This document shows positions 43,692 to 53,162 of a stretch of DNA of 64,000 nt, one piece after another (the stretch's first letter is position 1; each line of letters starts with the position of its first letter). The notes under the pieces were generated by a model. The model was not told the DNA's origin, made no database searches, and worked only from the letters and a program-made list of their open reading frames with translations. Position numbers and translations under genes: made by a program. Source of the stretch: Spirosoma endbachense (lineage in GTDB: Bacteria > Bacteroidota > Bacteroidia > Cytophagales > Spirosomataceae); NCBI RefSeq assembly GCF_010233585.1, contig NZ_CP045997.1, positions 5,337,284 to 5,401,283 on the forward strand, given 5' to 3'.

Positions 43692-44924
43692 ATGCGTATG
43701 AATAAAATCCTATTGCTTGCCTTTGGTTGCGGGATCCTGGCTTGTTCTGGTCGGAAATCTGCAACAACGGATGAACAAAAAACGGCTAACATGGACAGTG
43801 CATCAATAGACCAAAATACCTTTAGCGAGGCCCGACAGTTTTTACAGGAATACCACCCTGATCTTATTGAGTTAAAAGCAGGAGATGCCGAGGCATTGAT
43901 ATGCCCAGCTTACCAGGGGCGCGTAATGACCAGCACTGCCGATGGGCAGGCTAGTTATGGCTGGATCAATTACGAGTTGATTCAATCAAAAAAAATACTA
44001 CCCCATATGAATGCGTTTGGGGGCGAAGATCGCTTCTGGTTGGGGCCGGAAGGCGGCCAGTTCGCCTTATATTTTAAGAAAGGAGACCCATTCGACGGGG
44101 AACATTGGCAAACGCCAGCGGCCATTGATTCGGAGCCATTTACGCTCACCGAAAAGACCGAAACCTCGGCTACATTTACCCGCCAGGTTGAATTGGTAAA
44201 CTATTCCGGGAGTCCGTTCAATATCGGTATCGAACGAACCGTTTCGCTGGTAAGCAAGCCCGAAATTGATCAGTTATTGGGTGAAAAAACAGATTCACTA
44301 AAAGTGGTTGGCGTTCGGTCCGATAATGTAATCATAAACAAAGGGGCGCAAACCTGGTCTGCCAAAACAGGTTTACCGTCAATCTGGATTCTGGGCATGA
44401 TGAATGCATCGCCAGCCACCACCGTTATAGTACCCTTTCAGACTGGAGCGGGGCAGCCCATCAATGACAGTTATTTCGGCAAAGTGCCAGCCGAACGCCT
44501 GATTGTTGGTGAGAGATCGGCACTGTTTAAAGCTGACGCGAATTACCGTAGCAAGATTGGCGTAGCGCCTGCCCGTGCAACAAAGTGGCTAGGCAGCTAC
44601 GATCCGGCAACAAAGACGCTTACACTTGTGACATACACATTTGATCCGGGCAATAAAAAATACGTTAATTCTACCTGGGAGCTTCAGAAAGAGCCCTACT
44701 CAGGCGATGTGATCAACGCTTATAATGATGGACCCATGAAACCTGGCCAGCCACAGATGGGGAAATTCTATGAGATGGAGTCGTCTTCGCCCGCTGCCGC
44801 ATTGGCCCCCAGTGAGTCAATGCGGCATCAGCACACAACCATTCATTTACAAGGACCGGAAAGTGAGCTGGATAAAATTGCACAACGGCTATTGCTTACC
44901 CGTTTGGAAACGATACAGCAATAA
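43692..44924 (+). CDS. DUF6786-type lipoprotein
   Basis: A 410-aa lipoprotein. I take ATG at 43692 (MRMNKILLLAFGCGILAC, acylated Cys about 18) because the longer frame starts with TTG and hides the signal. The mature protein has FGGEDRFWLGPEGGQFALYF, EHWQTPAAIDSEPF and later MGKFYEMESSSPAAAL and SMRHQHTTIHLQGP. The FGGEDRFWLGPEGGQ and ESSSP..L.P..S..H.H pattern recalls the DUF6786 family and galactose-mutarotase-like folds that act on sugars; enzymatic activity has not been shown to my knowledge. It is followed on the same strand by the glutaminase-family gene. Confidence 0.7.
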   Translation: MRMNKILLLAFGCGILACSGRKSATTDEQKTANMDSASIDQNTFSEARQFLQEYHPDLIELKAGDAEALICPAYQGRVMTSTADGQASYGWINYELIQSKKILPHMNAFGGEDRFWLGPEGGQFALYFKKGDPFDGEHWQTPAAIDSEPFTLTEKTETSATFTRQVELVNYSGSPFNIGIERTVSLVSKPEIDQLLGEKTDSLKVVGVRSDNVIINKGAQTWSAKTGLPSIWILGMMNASPATTVIVPFQTGAGQPINDSYFGKVPAERLIVGERSALFKADANYRSKIGVAPARATKWLGSYDPATKTLTLVTYTFDPGNKKYVNSTWELQKEPYSGDVINAYNDGPMKPGQPQMGKFYEMESSSPAAALAPSESMRHQHTTIHLQGPESELDKIAQRLLLTRLETIQQ

Positions 44925-45050
44925 TGCGATTTCTCTGAATCGCTGGTCAGAGTTTAACCCAGTTTGTGGAAAATTTATACCGCCCAGCCTTATAGTTTTA
45001 TAAGCGATATGTTAAAATTAATTAAATCCATATTGAAATAGTTAAAAAAT

Positions 45051-47573
45051 ATGTTCTATAGATACAGTAAATTCGATATGTATTTTCTGTTTAAGAGCCA
45101 GTGCTTAACCGTAATTATTATTTTATTTATGACCACTCTGACTGGGTATGCTCAATCAGGTAGTACGATCAACCCTCCGGCAACTCCATTGTTGACCATT
45201 GATCCTTATTCGAGTGTATGGTCATTTGGCAACCAGCTTAACAGCGATGCAACTCGCCACTGGACAGGGCAACCGCAGCAATTAAATGGGTTGATTCGTG
45301 TTGATGGACGAACGTTTCGATTCATGGGGAATCCATCCTTTGCCGGTGAAACGATCGTTCCGTCGGCACAACACCAGACTTATCAGGCTCGTTATGTGAC
45401 CGATAAGCCAGCCTCCGAAAGCTGGACTAGCCCCGATTTCGATGATAGCCAATGGGCTACAGGAGAAGCCACGTTTGGAAGCCGGGATGGCGATCATACA
45501 AAATGGACCACCAACGATATTTATATCCGGCGAACTGTAACGCTGGATCAGGTACCTGATGGCCCCCTTGTCGTTGATGCTATCCAGAATGATAATTATG
45601 AGCTGTTCATCAATGGCGAACGGATGACCAAGGTGAGCGGTGTTTCGCCAATCTATCGGTTGACACCGACCAATCGTAAAGCATCAGAGGTGTTACGGAA
45701 AGGCCGGAATGTAATCGCCTTTCATAGTCAGAATTTGTCGGGGCCAGGGTTTGTCGATCTGGGTCTTGTTGAAGAGCGGATTCTGAACTATAAACCCGCC
45801 ACACAAACCGGGCGCCGGACGACGGCAACGCAGTCTGAATACACGTTCGCGGTAGAGGGTGTTGAACTAACGGTTACGTTCATGGCTCCTTTGCTGATGG
45901 ATAACCTGGACGTTTTATCGCGACCTGTGCAGTATGTTAGCTACCGCGTACAATCGACAGATGGTAAGCAGCACGATGTACAGGTATATACTGATGCTTC
46001 GGCTGAACTGGCCGTTAATTCGCCTGATCAACTCGTGACCTGGCGCCGTGGTCAAGCCGGAAAGTTGGATTACATGCGTGTTGGTACAGCTGATCAGAAA
46101 ATTTTGGGCAGGAAAGGTGATGATGTGCGGATCGACTGGGGGTATTTGTATATCGCATCGACGACAGAGCCAGGCACGAATCGGCGGATCGGGTCATTGG
46201 CCAGTGCGTTGAATCAATTTGAGCGCGAGGGGCGCGTAACGGATATGCATGAACGCATGCCCCGCATCGTGAGTGATAGCCTGCCCGTTCTGGCTACCAG
46301 TATGGAACTGGGAAAAGTCGATAGTAAGCCAGTGGAGCGGCATTTGCTGATTGGGTATGATGATATCAAGTCGGTGGAGTACTTCGGCAAACCGCTGAAT
46401 GCCTGGTGGCGCCGATACACAAATGGAAACACATCCATTGAGCAAGCTTTACAGGATGCTGAAGTCGATTATACTAAATTAAAAAAGCAATGTGATGCGT
46501 TCGATAAGCAACTGTATGCCGATGCACTGAAAGCAGGTGGCGCAGCCTATGCCGAATTGTGTGTTGTTGCCTATAGGCAGGCAATTGCCGCCCATAAACT
46601 GGTTGCCGGGCCTAATGGAGAAGCCTTCTTTTTTTCGAAAGAAAATTTCTCGAATGGCTCAATTGGCACTGTAGATGTAACCTACCCATCGGCTCCGCTC
46701 TTTCTGCTGTATAATCCGCTGTTACTGAAAGGAATGATGGAACCCATTTTTCAGTACTCAGAAAGCGGGAAATGGACCAAACCCTTTGCTGCCCATGACG
46801 TTGGAACCTATCCGCTGGCGAATGGGCAAACGTATGGTGAAGACATGCCCGTTGAAGAGTGCGGAAATATGCTGATTCTAACAGCAGCTATTGCCGCTGT
46901 AGAAGGGAATGCTACGTATGCCAGGCAGCATTGGAAAACGCTGACAACTTGGACCGATTATCTGATTAAAGATGGTTTTGATCCGGCTAATCAACTGTGT
47001 ACTGATGATTTTGCCGGGCATATTGCCCGCAACGCAAACCTGTCTGTCAAAGCCATCATGGGCATTGCCAGTTATGGTTATCTGGCGGGTCGTCTGGGCG
47101 ATAAAGCCCGTGAAAAGGAGTATGTCGAGATGGCGCGTGACCTAGCCCGCAAGTGGATGAAACTCGCTGATAACGGTGATCACTATACTCTCACATTTGA
47201 AAACAAAAGCACCTGGAGTCAGAAGTATAATCTAATATGGGATAAGCTGTTAAAGCTGGACATCTTTCCTAAAGAAGTAGCACAGAAAGAAATTGCCTAT
47301 TATCTAACAAAACAGCAACCATTTGGTCTACCTCTGGACAGCCGTAGAACCTACACCAAATCAGACTGGATAATATGGACAGCCACCTTAGCTGACCGAC
47401 CGGCCGATTTCGACGCGCTGATTGCACCCGTATTGCGGTTTGTGAACGAAAGCCCCGACCGGATTCCGCTAAGCGACTGGCATGAAACCACCGATGGAAA
47501 GCATGTTGGTTTTCGGGCACGATCGGTAGTTGGCGGCTACTATATCAAAATGCTGGCGGAAAAAATAAAATAA
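45051..47573 (+). CDS. Glutaminase-family (DUF4964/DUF5127/DUF4965/DUF1793) secreted protein
   Basis: An 840-aa secreted protein. The N-terminus has a signal-like segment ending TLTGYAQ; ATG at 45051, 45078 or the Met before TTLTGYAQ are all possible starts. The DUF4964 opening is PPATPLLTIDPYSSVWSFG. Next comes an insertion (about 110-240) like a galactose-binding jelly roll (WTSPDFDDSQWATGEATFGS, NDIYIRRTV). Then DUF5127 and the DUF4965/DUF1793 alpha-helical toroid (VGTYPLANGQTYGEDMPVEECGNML-type core, NANLSVKAIMGIASYG, LPLDSRRTYTKSDWI). Fungal relatives are called glutaminase A, but bacterial members often sit with sugar-related genes and the six-hairpin fold suits glycoside processing. 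Confidence 0.82.
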   Translation: MFYRYSKFDMYFLFKSQCLTVIIILFMTTLTGYAQSGSTINPPATPLLTIDPYSSVWSFGNQLNSDATRHWTGQPQQLNGLIRVDGRTFRFMGNPSFAGETIVPSAQHQTYQARYVTDKPASESWTSPDFDDSQWATGEATFGSRDGDHTKWTTNDIYIRRTVTLDQVPDGPLVVDAIQNDNYELFINGERMTKVSGVSPIYRLTPTNRKASEVLRKGRNVIAFHSQNLSGPGFVDLGLVEERILNYKPATQTGRRTTATQSEYTFAVEGVELTVTFMAPLLMDNLDVLSRPVQYVSYRVQSTDGKQHDVQVYTDASAELAVNSPDQLVTWRRGQAGKLDYMRVGTADQKILGRKGDDVRIDWGYLYIASTTEPGTNRRIGSLASALNQFEREGRVTDMHERMPRIVSDSLPVLATSMELGKVDSKPVERHLLIGYDDIKSVEYFGKPLNAWWRRYTNGNTSIEQALQDAEVDYTKLKKQCDAFDKQLYADALKAGGAAYAELCVVAYRQAIAAHKLVAGPNGEAFFFSKENFSNGSIGTVDVTYPSAPLFLLYNPLLLKGMMEPIFQYSESGKWTKPFAAHDVGTYPLANGQTYGEDMPVEECGNMLILTAAIAAVEGNATYARQHWKTLTTWTDYLIKDGFDPANQLCTDDFAGHIARNANLSVKAIMGIASYGYLAGRLGDKAREKEYVEMARDLARKWMKLADNGDHYTLTFENKSTWSQKYNLIWDKLLKLDIFPKEVAQKEIAYYLTKQQPFGLPLDSRRTYTKSDWIIWTATLADRPADFDALIAPVLRFVNESPDRIPLSDWHETTDGKHVGFRARSVVGGYYIKMLAEKIK

Positions 47574-47845
47574 GTAATCTTTAATCTATTTTTTGTATCT
47601 TTGCTCGCAGGTCGCTCGAAAAATCTACTAATAGCACACTGCTGAGAGAAAGGTCTATAATAGTTGGAGCTACCTACTTATTCGGGCCTGATTAGCCGGA
47701 GTTCGGGTATACAGAATTTGTGTCATGAACTCCGACAAGCCGGGTTATTTAGTTGAAAAGAAAAACATTGCCGTTTCAGCATGGGTTAAATTTACTGATC
47801 AATCTTAACGCAAACGGGGTCAAAAAATAGTATGAAGTTGATAAG
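47574..47845 (+). ncRNA. Spacer with an orphan promoter element and stem-loops, possible small RNA
   Basis: The region carries a perfect -7 octamer TATCTTTG followed by C (47596-47603) pointing right. Its expected transcript would run into a region with no plus-strand gene (the next gene is on the opposite strand). It contains an 8-bp inverted repeat at 47697-47704 and 47727-47734 (CGGAGTTC / GAACTCCG). No known RNA family was recognised and no clear terminator was found, so this is a candidate only. Confidence 0.3.
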
Positions 47846-48496
47846 TCAATACGTCTGTAACTGATCAGATTCAAATACATGTTTACCCACCAACCCCTGC
47901 TGCATGGTAGTCAGCATGGCATTGGCGACTTTAGATGCTTCGACCCCTTTATATTTTGCCGGAATAAGTGGAGAAAATAGTCGCATAGCACCTTCGGCCA
48001 GCCGTTCTCCCAACCGATTCTCTCCCCGGTTTCCGAGCAGGAGGGAAGGCCGAAAAATCAATAATGTCGGATAGTTGAGCGCCGTAAGGTCGCGCTCTAC
48101 TTCCCCTTTGACCCGATTATAAAAAAACGTTGAATTTGTATCGGCACCCATAGCGGTAACAATAGCGAATTGCTGAGCACCAGCAGCCAGGCCTAATCGG
48201 GCAATATCCATTGGATACTGGTAATCAACTTTACGAAAAGTCTCCTTTGACCCTGCCTTTTTCATCGTTGTACCAAGGCAGCAGAAGATATCGTCGGCTT
48301 GAGTCAGTAGGCCATTAGGGTAGTCAAAATCGAATTGGACCTCCTGCAAGCGAGGGTGCTGCCAGTTTAATGACTTTCGCACCAGAACTTTAACTTTTTC
48401 ATAGAGGGGAGAATCGACCAGTCGATGAGTAAGCAGGTTGCCGATAAGCCCCGTTGCACCAAGGACTATAGCTGTTTTAGGAGTGGGTGCAGTCAT
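47846..48496 (-). CDS. NAD(P)H-binding atypical SDR protein
   Basis: A 216-aa Rossmann protein of the atypical SDR group related to TIP30/HTATIP2-like and YbjT-like proteins. The cofactor motif is VLGATGLIGNLLTH near the N-terminus, CLGTT stands at the end of beta-4, and VDYQYPMDIARLGLAAGAQQF leads to an SYxxxK-like FFYNRVKGEVE motif (Tyr and Lys spaced by three). Substrate unknown. It stands alone; its divergent partner is the MG2/TonB-plug gene, and the short spacer holds a perfect -7 element for that gene. Confidence 0.82.
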   Translation of the reverse strand: MTAPTPKTAIVLGATGLIGNLLTHRLVDSPLYEKVKVLVRKSLNWQHPRLQEVQFDFDYPNGLLTQADDIFCCLGTTMKKAGSKETFRKVDYQYPMDIARLGLAAGAQQFAIVTAMGADTNSTFFYNRVKGEVERDLTALNYPTLLIFRPSLLLGNRGENRLGERLAEGAMRLFSPLIPAKYKGVEASKVANAMLTTMQQGLVGKHVFESDQLQTY

Positions 48497-48507
48497 GTCA
48501 AAGAGGA

Positions 48508-48515
48508 TATTTTTG
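48508..48515 (+). promoter_or_regulatory. -7 promoter element for the MG2/TonB-plug gene
   Basis: TATTTTTG followed by C, a perfect TAnnTTTG match, with the likely ATG at 48570 about 55 nt downstream. The -33 region is not clear. Confidence 0.45.
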
Positions 48516-48569
48516 CTAATTTAGTCGCTCATTGAGCAGTTGGAGATACTTAATGAAAAAACCTATTTT

Positions 48570-51056
48570 ATGCACCACACCATCCATCGAACAACCATTC
48601 TTAGTCTGCTAACGGCGATTGGCTTACTGTCGGCATTTCGCTTTATAAACAACGATGACTTTATAAAACAATTATTAGCGAAATTCCAGTCTTATAACCA
48701 ACAACGCCCCCTCGAAAAAGTATATATCCATACAGACCGCTCTATTTATCTCACCGGTGAAACGATCTGGATGAAAGGCTATATTTTCGATGGGAATACT
48801 CACGGTATTGATACCATCAGTCGGGTGCTATATGTGGATTTAGTCGACCCGTATGCCCGGCGTATTCGCCTTCGATCACAACTTCGGGCAACAACCAGTT
48901 ACTCGCCTGGTCAGCTTGCTTTACCTGATTCATTAGCGGCTGGAACCTACCTGCTTCGGGCTTATACAAACTACATGCGCAATTTCCCGGAAGCTTATTT
49001 TTTTACCAAAACACTGACCATTCTGCGGACAGATGGCGCAAATACAAAGCCTGCAAGTGCAGTATTAGGTAAGTCGAATCGACTGGATGTACAGTTTTTG
49101 CCCGAAGGAGGCCAATTGGTTGAGGGTTTAGAAGCAAGGGTAGCGTTCAAAGCGGTTAATTCATCGGGACATAACCAGCCAGTCGAAGGGTTCGTGCTGA
49201 ACGCAAAGAAAGATACGGTTACGGGTCTTTTCAGTACACATTTGGGTATGGGTTTTTTTACCCTGACTCCCGAAGTCGGCCAGACTTATACAGGCTTTGT
49301 CAAACAGGCCGACGGATCGCTGGAACCTTATCCATTACCAGCTGTTCAGCCGCAGGGGGTGATTATGCAGGTAGACAATCTGAGTAATAAGGATCACGTT
49401 CGGGTGTATCTGCGCCACAATAAAACCAGTGCTGACCCTGCCGCCATGATGACACTTTTGGCTCAGACGCGCGGACGGGTGATTCAGGCTGCAAAAGTGC
49501 CTTTATCGAAAAAAGGATCGCTGGTACAGCTACCTAAAGCTGATTTTCCCGAAGGAATCGCCCAGCTTACGCTTTTCGATGAAACAAACAAACCAGCCTG
49601 TGAGCGGCTTGTCTTCGTTACAAAAAATGAGCAAATCAATATCGGCCTGTCTACTGACAAAGCATCCTATAAAAACCGCGAAAAAGTTGAGTTGACCATC
49701 TCAACAACGAATCCGGCAGGTAAGCCTGTTGCGGCTAATCTATCACTGGCTGCTCTTGACGCCCGACAGGCGCCCGAAGCCGACTCGAACAGTGCCAGTA
49801 TTGTATCGCATCTGTTGCTTTCATCGGACCTGACGGGCACGATCGAACAGCCAGGTTACTATTTTAATGCCATGCATAAAGATCGCTGGCAGCAACTGGA
49901 CTTGCTCTTGATGACGCAGGGATGGCGACGCTTCACCTGGACCGAAGTGCTGGGTGATACGATTCCACCAGTTAAATACCATGTTGAGCGCGGGCTATCA
50001 CTCACAGGTCGGGTTCTGCGGCCCAATCAGAAAGGAATTGCCAGTAAAGTGAAGTTAACGTTTGTCTTGTCCAGACGTGATAGCACGCGCGACTTTCTGG
50101 CTGGCGATAGTGATGAGTTTGGCAATTTCGGTGCTTATGACCTTGATTTTACAGATACAACAACGGTACTGATTCAGGGAGTTAAGGGCAAAGCAAACCG
50201 TGATCTGTCTATTTCGCTCGACCAGTTACTGACTCCAACCGTTACAATCACACGCATACCGTATAATCCCCTTGAGTTTAGATACGATGAATTGGCAGAA
50301 TTCATCAAACGAACCAAAGAATATCAGGAAATAGAGCGGCAAATTCGACGGAATGGAGAGGTATTACTCCAATCCGTTACGGTAAAGGCGAAGAAATATC
50401 AGGAACATGACTCCCGAACGATTTATGGCACACCCGATGCCAGTATCAAGTTCGATCAGATGAATACAGCAGGTCGAATGAATATTCTGGATGTGATTCA
50501 GGGGCGAATTGCGGGTGTGCAGGTAATTGGCAACGGTCTGAGTGCACGGGTACAGATTCGGGGGGCGGCTAATTTTAGTGGGCCCGTTGAGCCCTTATTT
50601 GTTCTGGACGGTATGCCTATGGATTTGCAGGCAGTGCTTGGTGTGTCGGTGCAGGACGTTGATCGGATCGATGTGTTAAAAGGACCGTCGGCCGCTATTT
50701 ATGGCTCTCGGGGGAGCGGTGGTGTTATTTCTATCCTGACCAAACGGGGCGCTCCCGATTATGATTTAACGAAGGATGTACCGCCCGGAACGCTGTTGGC
50801 CAAATTGCCCGGTTATGCGCCGGTAAGAGAGTTCTATGCACCAAGGTACGATACTAAAAAGCCGGAACATGTCAGACCCGATTATCGCACGACTCTTTTC
50901 TGGGCACCACTCATTCAAACGAATGCTGAAGGTAAAGCGACCGTGTCGTTCTATACGTCCGATGCCAAAACCAATCTCCGTTTACGGGCCGAAGGCGTAA
51001 CAACGAGCGGTATGCCGGGAATGGAGCAACGACTAGTGCAAGTGGAGAGAGAATAA
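48570..51056 (+). CDS. Secreted protein with MG2-like domain and TonB-receptor plug but no barrel
   Basis: An 828-aa exported protein from ATG 48570 (48540 gives a 10-residue longer form). After the signal (TILSLLTAIGLLSAF) comes a macroglobulin MG2-like domain (LEKVYIHTDRSIYLTGETIWMKGYIF), then several immunoglobulin-like domains to about 580. A TonB-receptor plug follows (SVTVKAKKYQ, NILDVIQGRIAGVQVIG, VQIRGAANFSG, PLFVLDGMPM, IDVLKGPSAAIYGSRGSGGVISILTKRG). The end has FWAPLIQTNAEGKATVSFYTSDAKT, again macroglobulin-like. There is no 22-strand barrel. The type is common in Bacteroidota but its function is unknown; a lipid-anchored or periplasmic partner of outer-membrane receptors is possible. 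Confidence 0.85.
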   Translation: MHHTIHRTTILSLLTAIGLLSAFRFINNDDFIKQLLAKFQSYNQQRPLEKVYIHTDRSIYLTGETIWMKGYIFDGNTHGIDTISRVLYVDLVDPYARRIRLRSQLRATTSYSPGQLALPDSLAAGTYLLRAYTNYMRNFPEAYFFTKTLTILRTDGANTKPASAVLGKSNRLDVQFLPEGGQLVEGLEARVAFKAVNSSGHNQPVEGFVLNAKKDTVTGLFSTHLGMGFFTLTPEVGQTYTGFVKQADGSLEPYPLPAVQPQGVIMQVDNLSNKDHVRVYLRHNKTSADPAAMMTLLAQTRGRVIQAAKVPLSKKGSLVQLPKADFPEGIAQLTLFDETNKPACERLVFVTKNEQINIGLSTDKASYKNREKVELTISTTNPAGKPVAANLSLAALDARQAPEADSNSASIVSHLLLSSDLTGTIEQPGYYFNAMHKDRWQQLDLLLMTQGWRRFTWTEVLGDTIPPVKYHVERGLSLTGRVLRPNQKGIASKVKLTFVLSRRDSTRDFLAGDSDEFGNFGAYDLDFTDTTTVLIQGVKGKANRDLSISLDQLLTPTVTITRIPYNPLEFRYDELAEFIKRTKEYQEIERQIRRNGEVLLQSVTVKAKKYQEHDSRTIYGTPDASIKFDQMNTAGRMNILDVIQGRIAGVQVIGNGLSARVQIRGAANFSGPVEPLFVLDGMPMDLQAVLGVSVQDVDRIDVLKGPSAAIYGSRGSGGVISILTKRGAPDYDLTKDVPPGTLLAKLPGYAPVREFYAPRYDTKKPEHVRPDYRTTLFWAPLIQTNAEGKATVSFYTSDAKTNLRLRAEGVTTSGMPGMEQRLVQVERE

Positions 51057-51153
51057 TATATAGTAAATGGGATTGTATATTCTTTATAACTGGCGAGTAA
51101 TATATATTTTTCAGATAAAGAAGAGCTAAGAACTGATTTGGATAATAAGGCTT

Positions 51154-52155
51154 TTAGAGGGTGAAGCGTTGCCGAAATGCGGCAATTTTACGAAAATTCT
51201 CAGCCATCTCATTATGATTTTTATAGATCCTTAATCTGGCTAAAAGCCAGATTATTTTTAAGTTAATCATATTAGTGTTAGAGGATGTAAGAATCAGTTT
51301 CGCTTTTTTTACTAGGATAAAAAGTAAATATAATCCACGGAGCGAAAAGTTTACAACTAATATCAACCTAAAAATAGCTAAGTTATTTGTGTATATACTT
51401 TGATTAATTATGTATGGTTCTAAAACGATATGTGAACGAGCATCTTCATTCAAATATTCCACATAATAATTCCAGGTAGTGCGGTTTTTGGGGATAAAAT
51501 GCTTGAACTGTAAGTGATTGTCATATCGAATCAAATACCCGGCTAGAGCTATAGCATAGCACAACTCCGTATCTCCACCACTGCTAAGCTTCGTACCCAT
51601 TCGATCCGTTAATAAGAATTTGAAACCGGCTAAGCGGAGCGTTTCATAAGCTGATTTACGGATAACACACCCAGCACCATATATTCCATAGGAGCGAAGT
51701 ATTCTCGATCTGTACACCTGGGCTCCTCCTGCATGAATTGGATAATTAAGAGAGGGGGGGACTTCATACACTAAATTTCCATGCCCACCCAGTACGCCAA
51801 GAATTGGATGGCTCTGCATAATTTTATATGCGTAGCTAACATAATCATTATCTAGCCAGTTATCATCGTCGCACATTAGTATATACTCATATTGTGCCTC
51901 ACTAAACCCCATATCTCGAGCATAGCTTAGTCCTTTTATTGGCTGGTGCAAAACACGAAAAGGCGTAGTACAAGCTAACTCTTTCCATAGTTGAAAGGCT
52001 GTTTGAGCTGAGTCATCAGTAGATGCATTGTCAATTAGAAGTACTTCCCAATTTACGTCAGAAGGTACTTTTTGTTGAGCAATGTGACGCAAGGTTGGCT
52101 CCAAACGGCTTGCCCCGTTATAGGTACAGATAACAATTGATACGCCGTTTTGCAT
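51154..52155 (-). CDS. Family 2 glycosyltransferase
   Basis: A 333-aa GT-A fold glycosyltransferase. It opens with VSIVICTYNGASRLEPTLRH, has the nucleotide-sugar part LLIDNASTDDSAQ, the metal-binding DDDN (ILMCDDDNWLDNDY) and a later GGDTELCYAIALAG acceptor motif. The C-terminal 100 residues contain a membrane-associated hydrophobic stretch (LAIFRLILVVNFSLRGLYLLFILV). It overlaps the upstream GT gene by one base (TAATG), so translation is probably coupled. It ends the polysaccharide gene cluster and is visibly AT-rich. Confidence 0.88.
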   Translation of the reverse strand: MQNGVSIVICTYNGASRLEPTLRHIAQQKVPSDVNWEVLLIDNASTDDSAQTAFQLWKELACTTPFRVLHQPIKGLSYARDMGFSEAQYEYILMCDDDNWLDNDYVSYAYKIMQSHPILGVLGGHGNLVYEVPPSLNYPIHAGGAQVYRSRILRSYGIYGAGCVIRKSAYETLRLAGFKFLLTDRMGTKLSSGGDTELCYAIALAGYLIRYDNHLQFKHFIPKNRTTWNYYVEYLNEDARSHIVLEPYIINQSIYTNNLAIFRLILVVNFSLRGLYLLFILVKKAKLILTSSNTNMINLKIIWLLARLRIYKNHNEMAENFRKIAAFRQRFTL

Positions 52156-53162
52156 TAATAATTAAGTAATAGTCTACTATATAAATAGGCAGCTTTAAGG
52201 TATAAAAGCATGTCTTGATGCATGTGAAGGCATCCTTTGATCTGTGCGTAAACGATCTGTTTATTACGCGATTTTACCCATTCATGATTAGCCCTTCCTA
52301 AATAGGAATGAGCGTATTTTTTTAACGAGTTCCGTTTTATCTCGTTCCGTTTATTAGCAGGTAGATACTGTTGAATTGTCCCAATAACCCATTGCAAATC
52401 GCGCAAATTTTGGCCTGTTTGTAATGATTGAGTAGAAATAGAGGTTGAGTGCATGCGATAAGCTGCTAAAACGGTTGGTGTATAAGCTATTGGGTATTTG
52501 TGGGCAATCCGTGTCCACATTTCCCAATCTTCGCCATAGGTTACTCCGTAAAACCCACCTAATTGTTCATAAACTTCACGCTTTACAGTAATACTGCTAT
52601 ATTGGATTCGCTGTATCGTCGCTAAGCGCAATAACCAGTCACTTAAAATACTTTCACTAACAGCCTCTACGTTCGTAGTGCCAAGAAATTGTCCGATTTC
52701 ATCAATATGATTGTGTCTACAAAAAGCGGCTCCAATCTCGGGAAAGCTGTCAAATAATGAAGCTATTGCCTTATAGTATCCATTGTAAACTTTATCGTCT
52801 CCGTGTAATAAATGGATTAACTGGCCGCGTGACCGGTTTAGACAGGTCTCAAAATTACGAAGACTCCCAACGTTATGAGGTTGCCGAAAATAGTTAACTC
52901 TTCCTTGACCAATTTCGGCCACCAATGAAGCAATATCACCATCAGTACTAGCATCATCAATAACTTCGATCTGCATTTGGGCTGGCCCCATATCTTGCAT
53001 TAATACACTAGTTAATGTTTCTTTTAAGTAGTGCGCGCAATTATAAACAGGGATCATAACCGACCAGCGTAACCTTTTTTCGGCTATTGAGACTGGGCTA
53101 ATAGAAGGTGGTTCTAGAGGGATACGGTTCAAAACTGACGTGGATGTTACTGTTAATGTCAT
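52155..53162 (-). CDS. Family 2 glycosyltransferase
   Basis: A 335-aa GT2 enzyme: WSVMIPVYNCAHYLKETLTSVL at residues about 33-54, EVIDDASTDGD, the LLHGDDKVYNGYY stretch in place of the usual DxD, and YGEDWEMWTRIAHKY as the acceptor-loop E-D motif. It transfers a sugar from a nucleotide donor to a growing glycan in the cytosol. The first 30 residues are a variable leader. It is translationally coupled to the next GT gene. A 736-nt region of debris separates it from the serine hydrolase gene upstream. Confidence 0.88.
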   Translation of the reverse strand: MTLTVTSTSVLNRIPLEPPSISPVSIAEKRLRWSVMIPVYNCAHYLKETLTSVLMQDMGPAQMQIEVIDDASTDGDIASLVAEIGQGRVNYFRQPHNVGSLRNFETCLNRSRGQLIHLLHGDDKVYNGYYKAIASLFDSFPEIGAAFCRHNHIDEIGQFLGTTNVEAVSESILSDWLLRLATIQRIQYSSITVKREVYEQLGGFYGVTYGEDWEMWTRIAHKYPIAYTPTVLAAYRMHSTSISTQSLQTGQNLRDLQWVIGTIQQYLPANKRNEIKRNSLKKYAHSYLGRANHEWVKSRNKQIVYAQIKGCLHMHQDMLLYLKAAYLYSRLLLNY

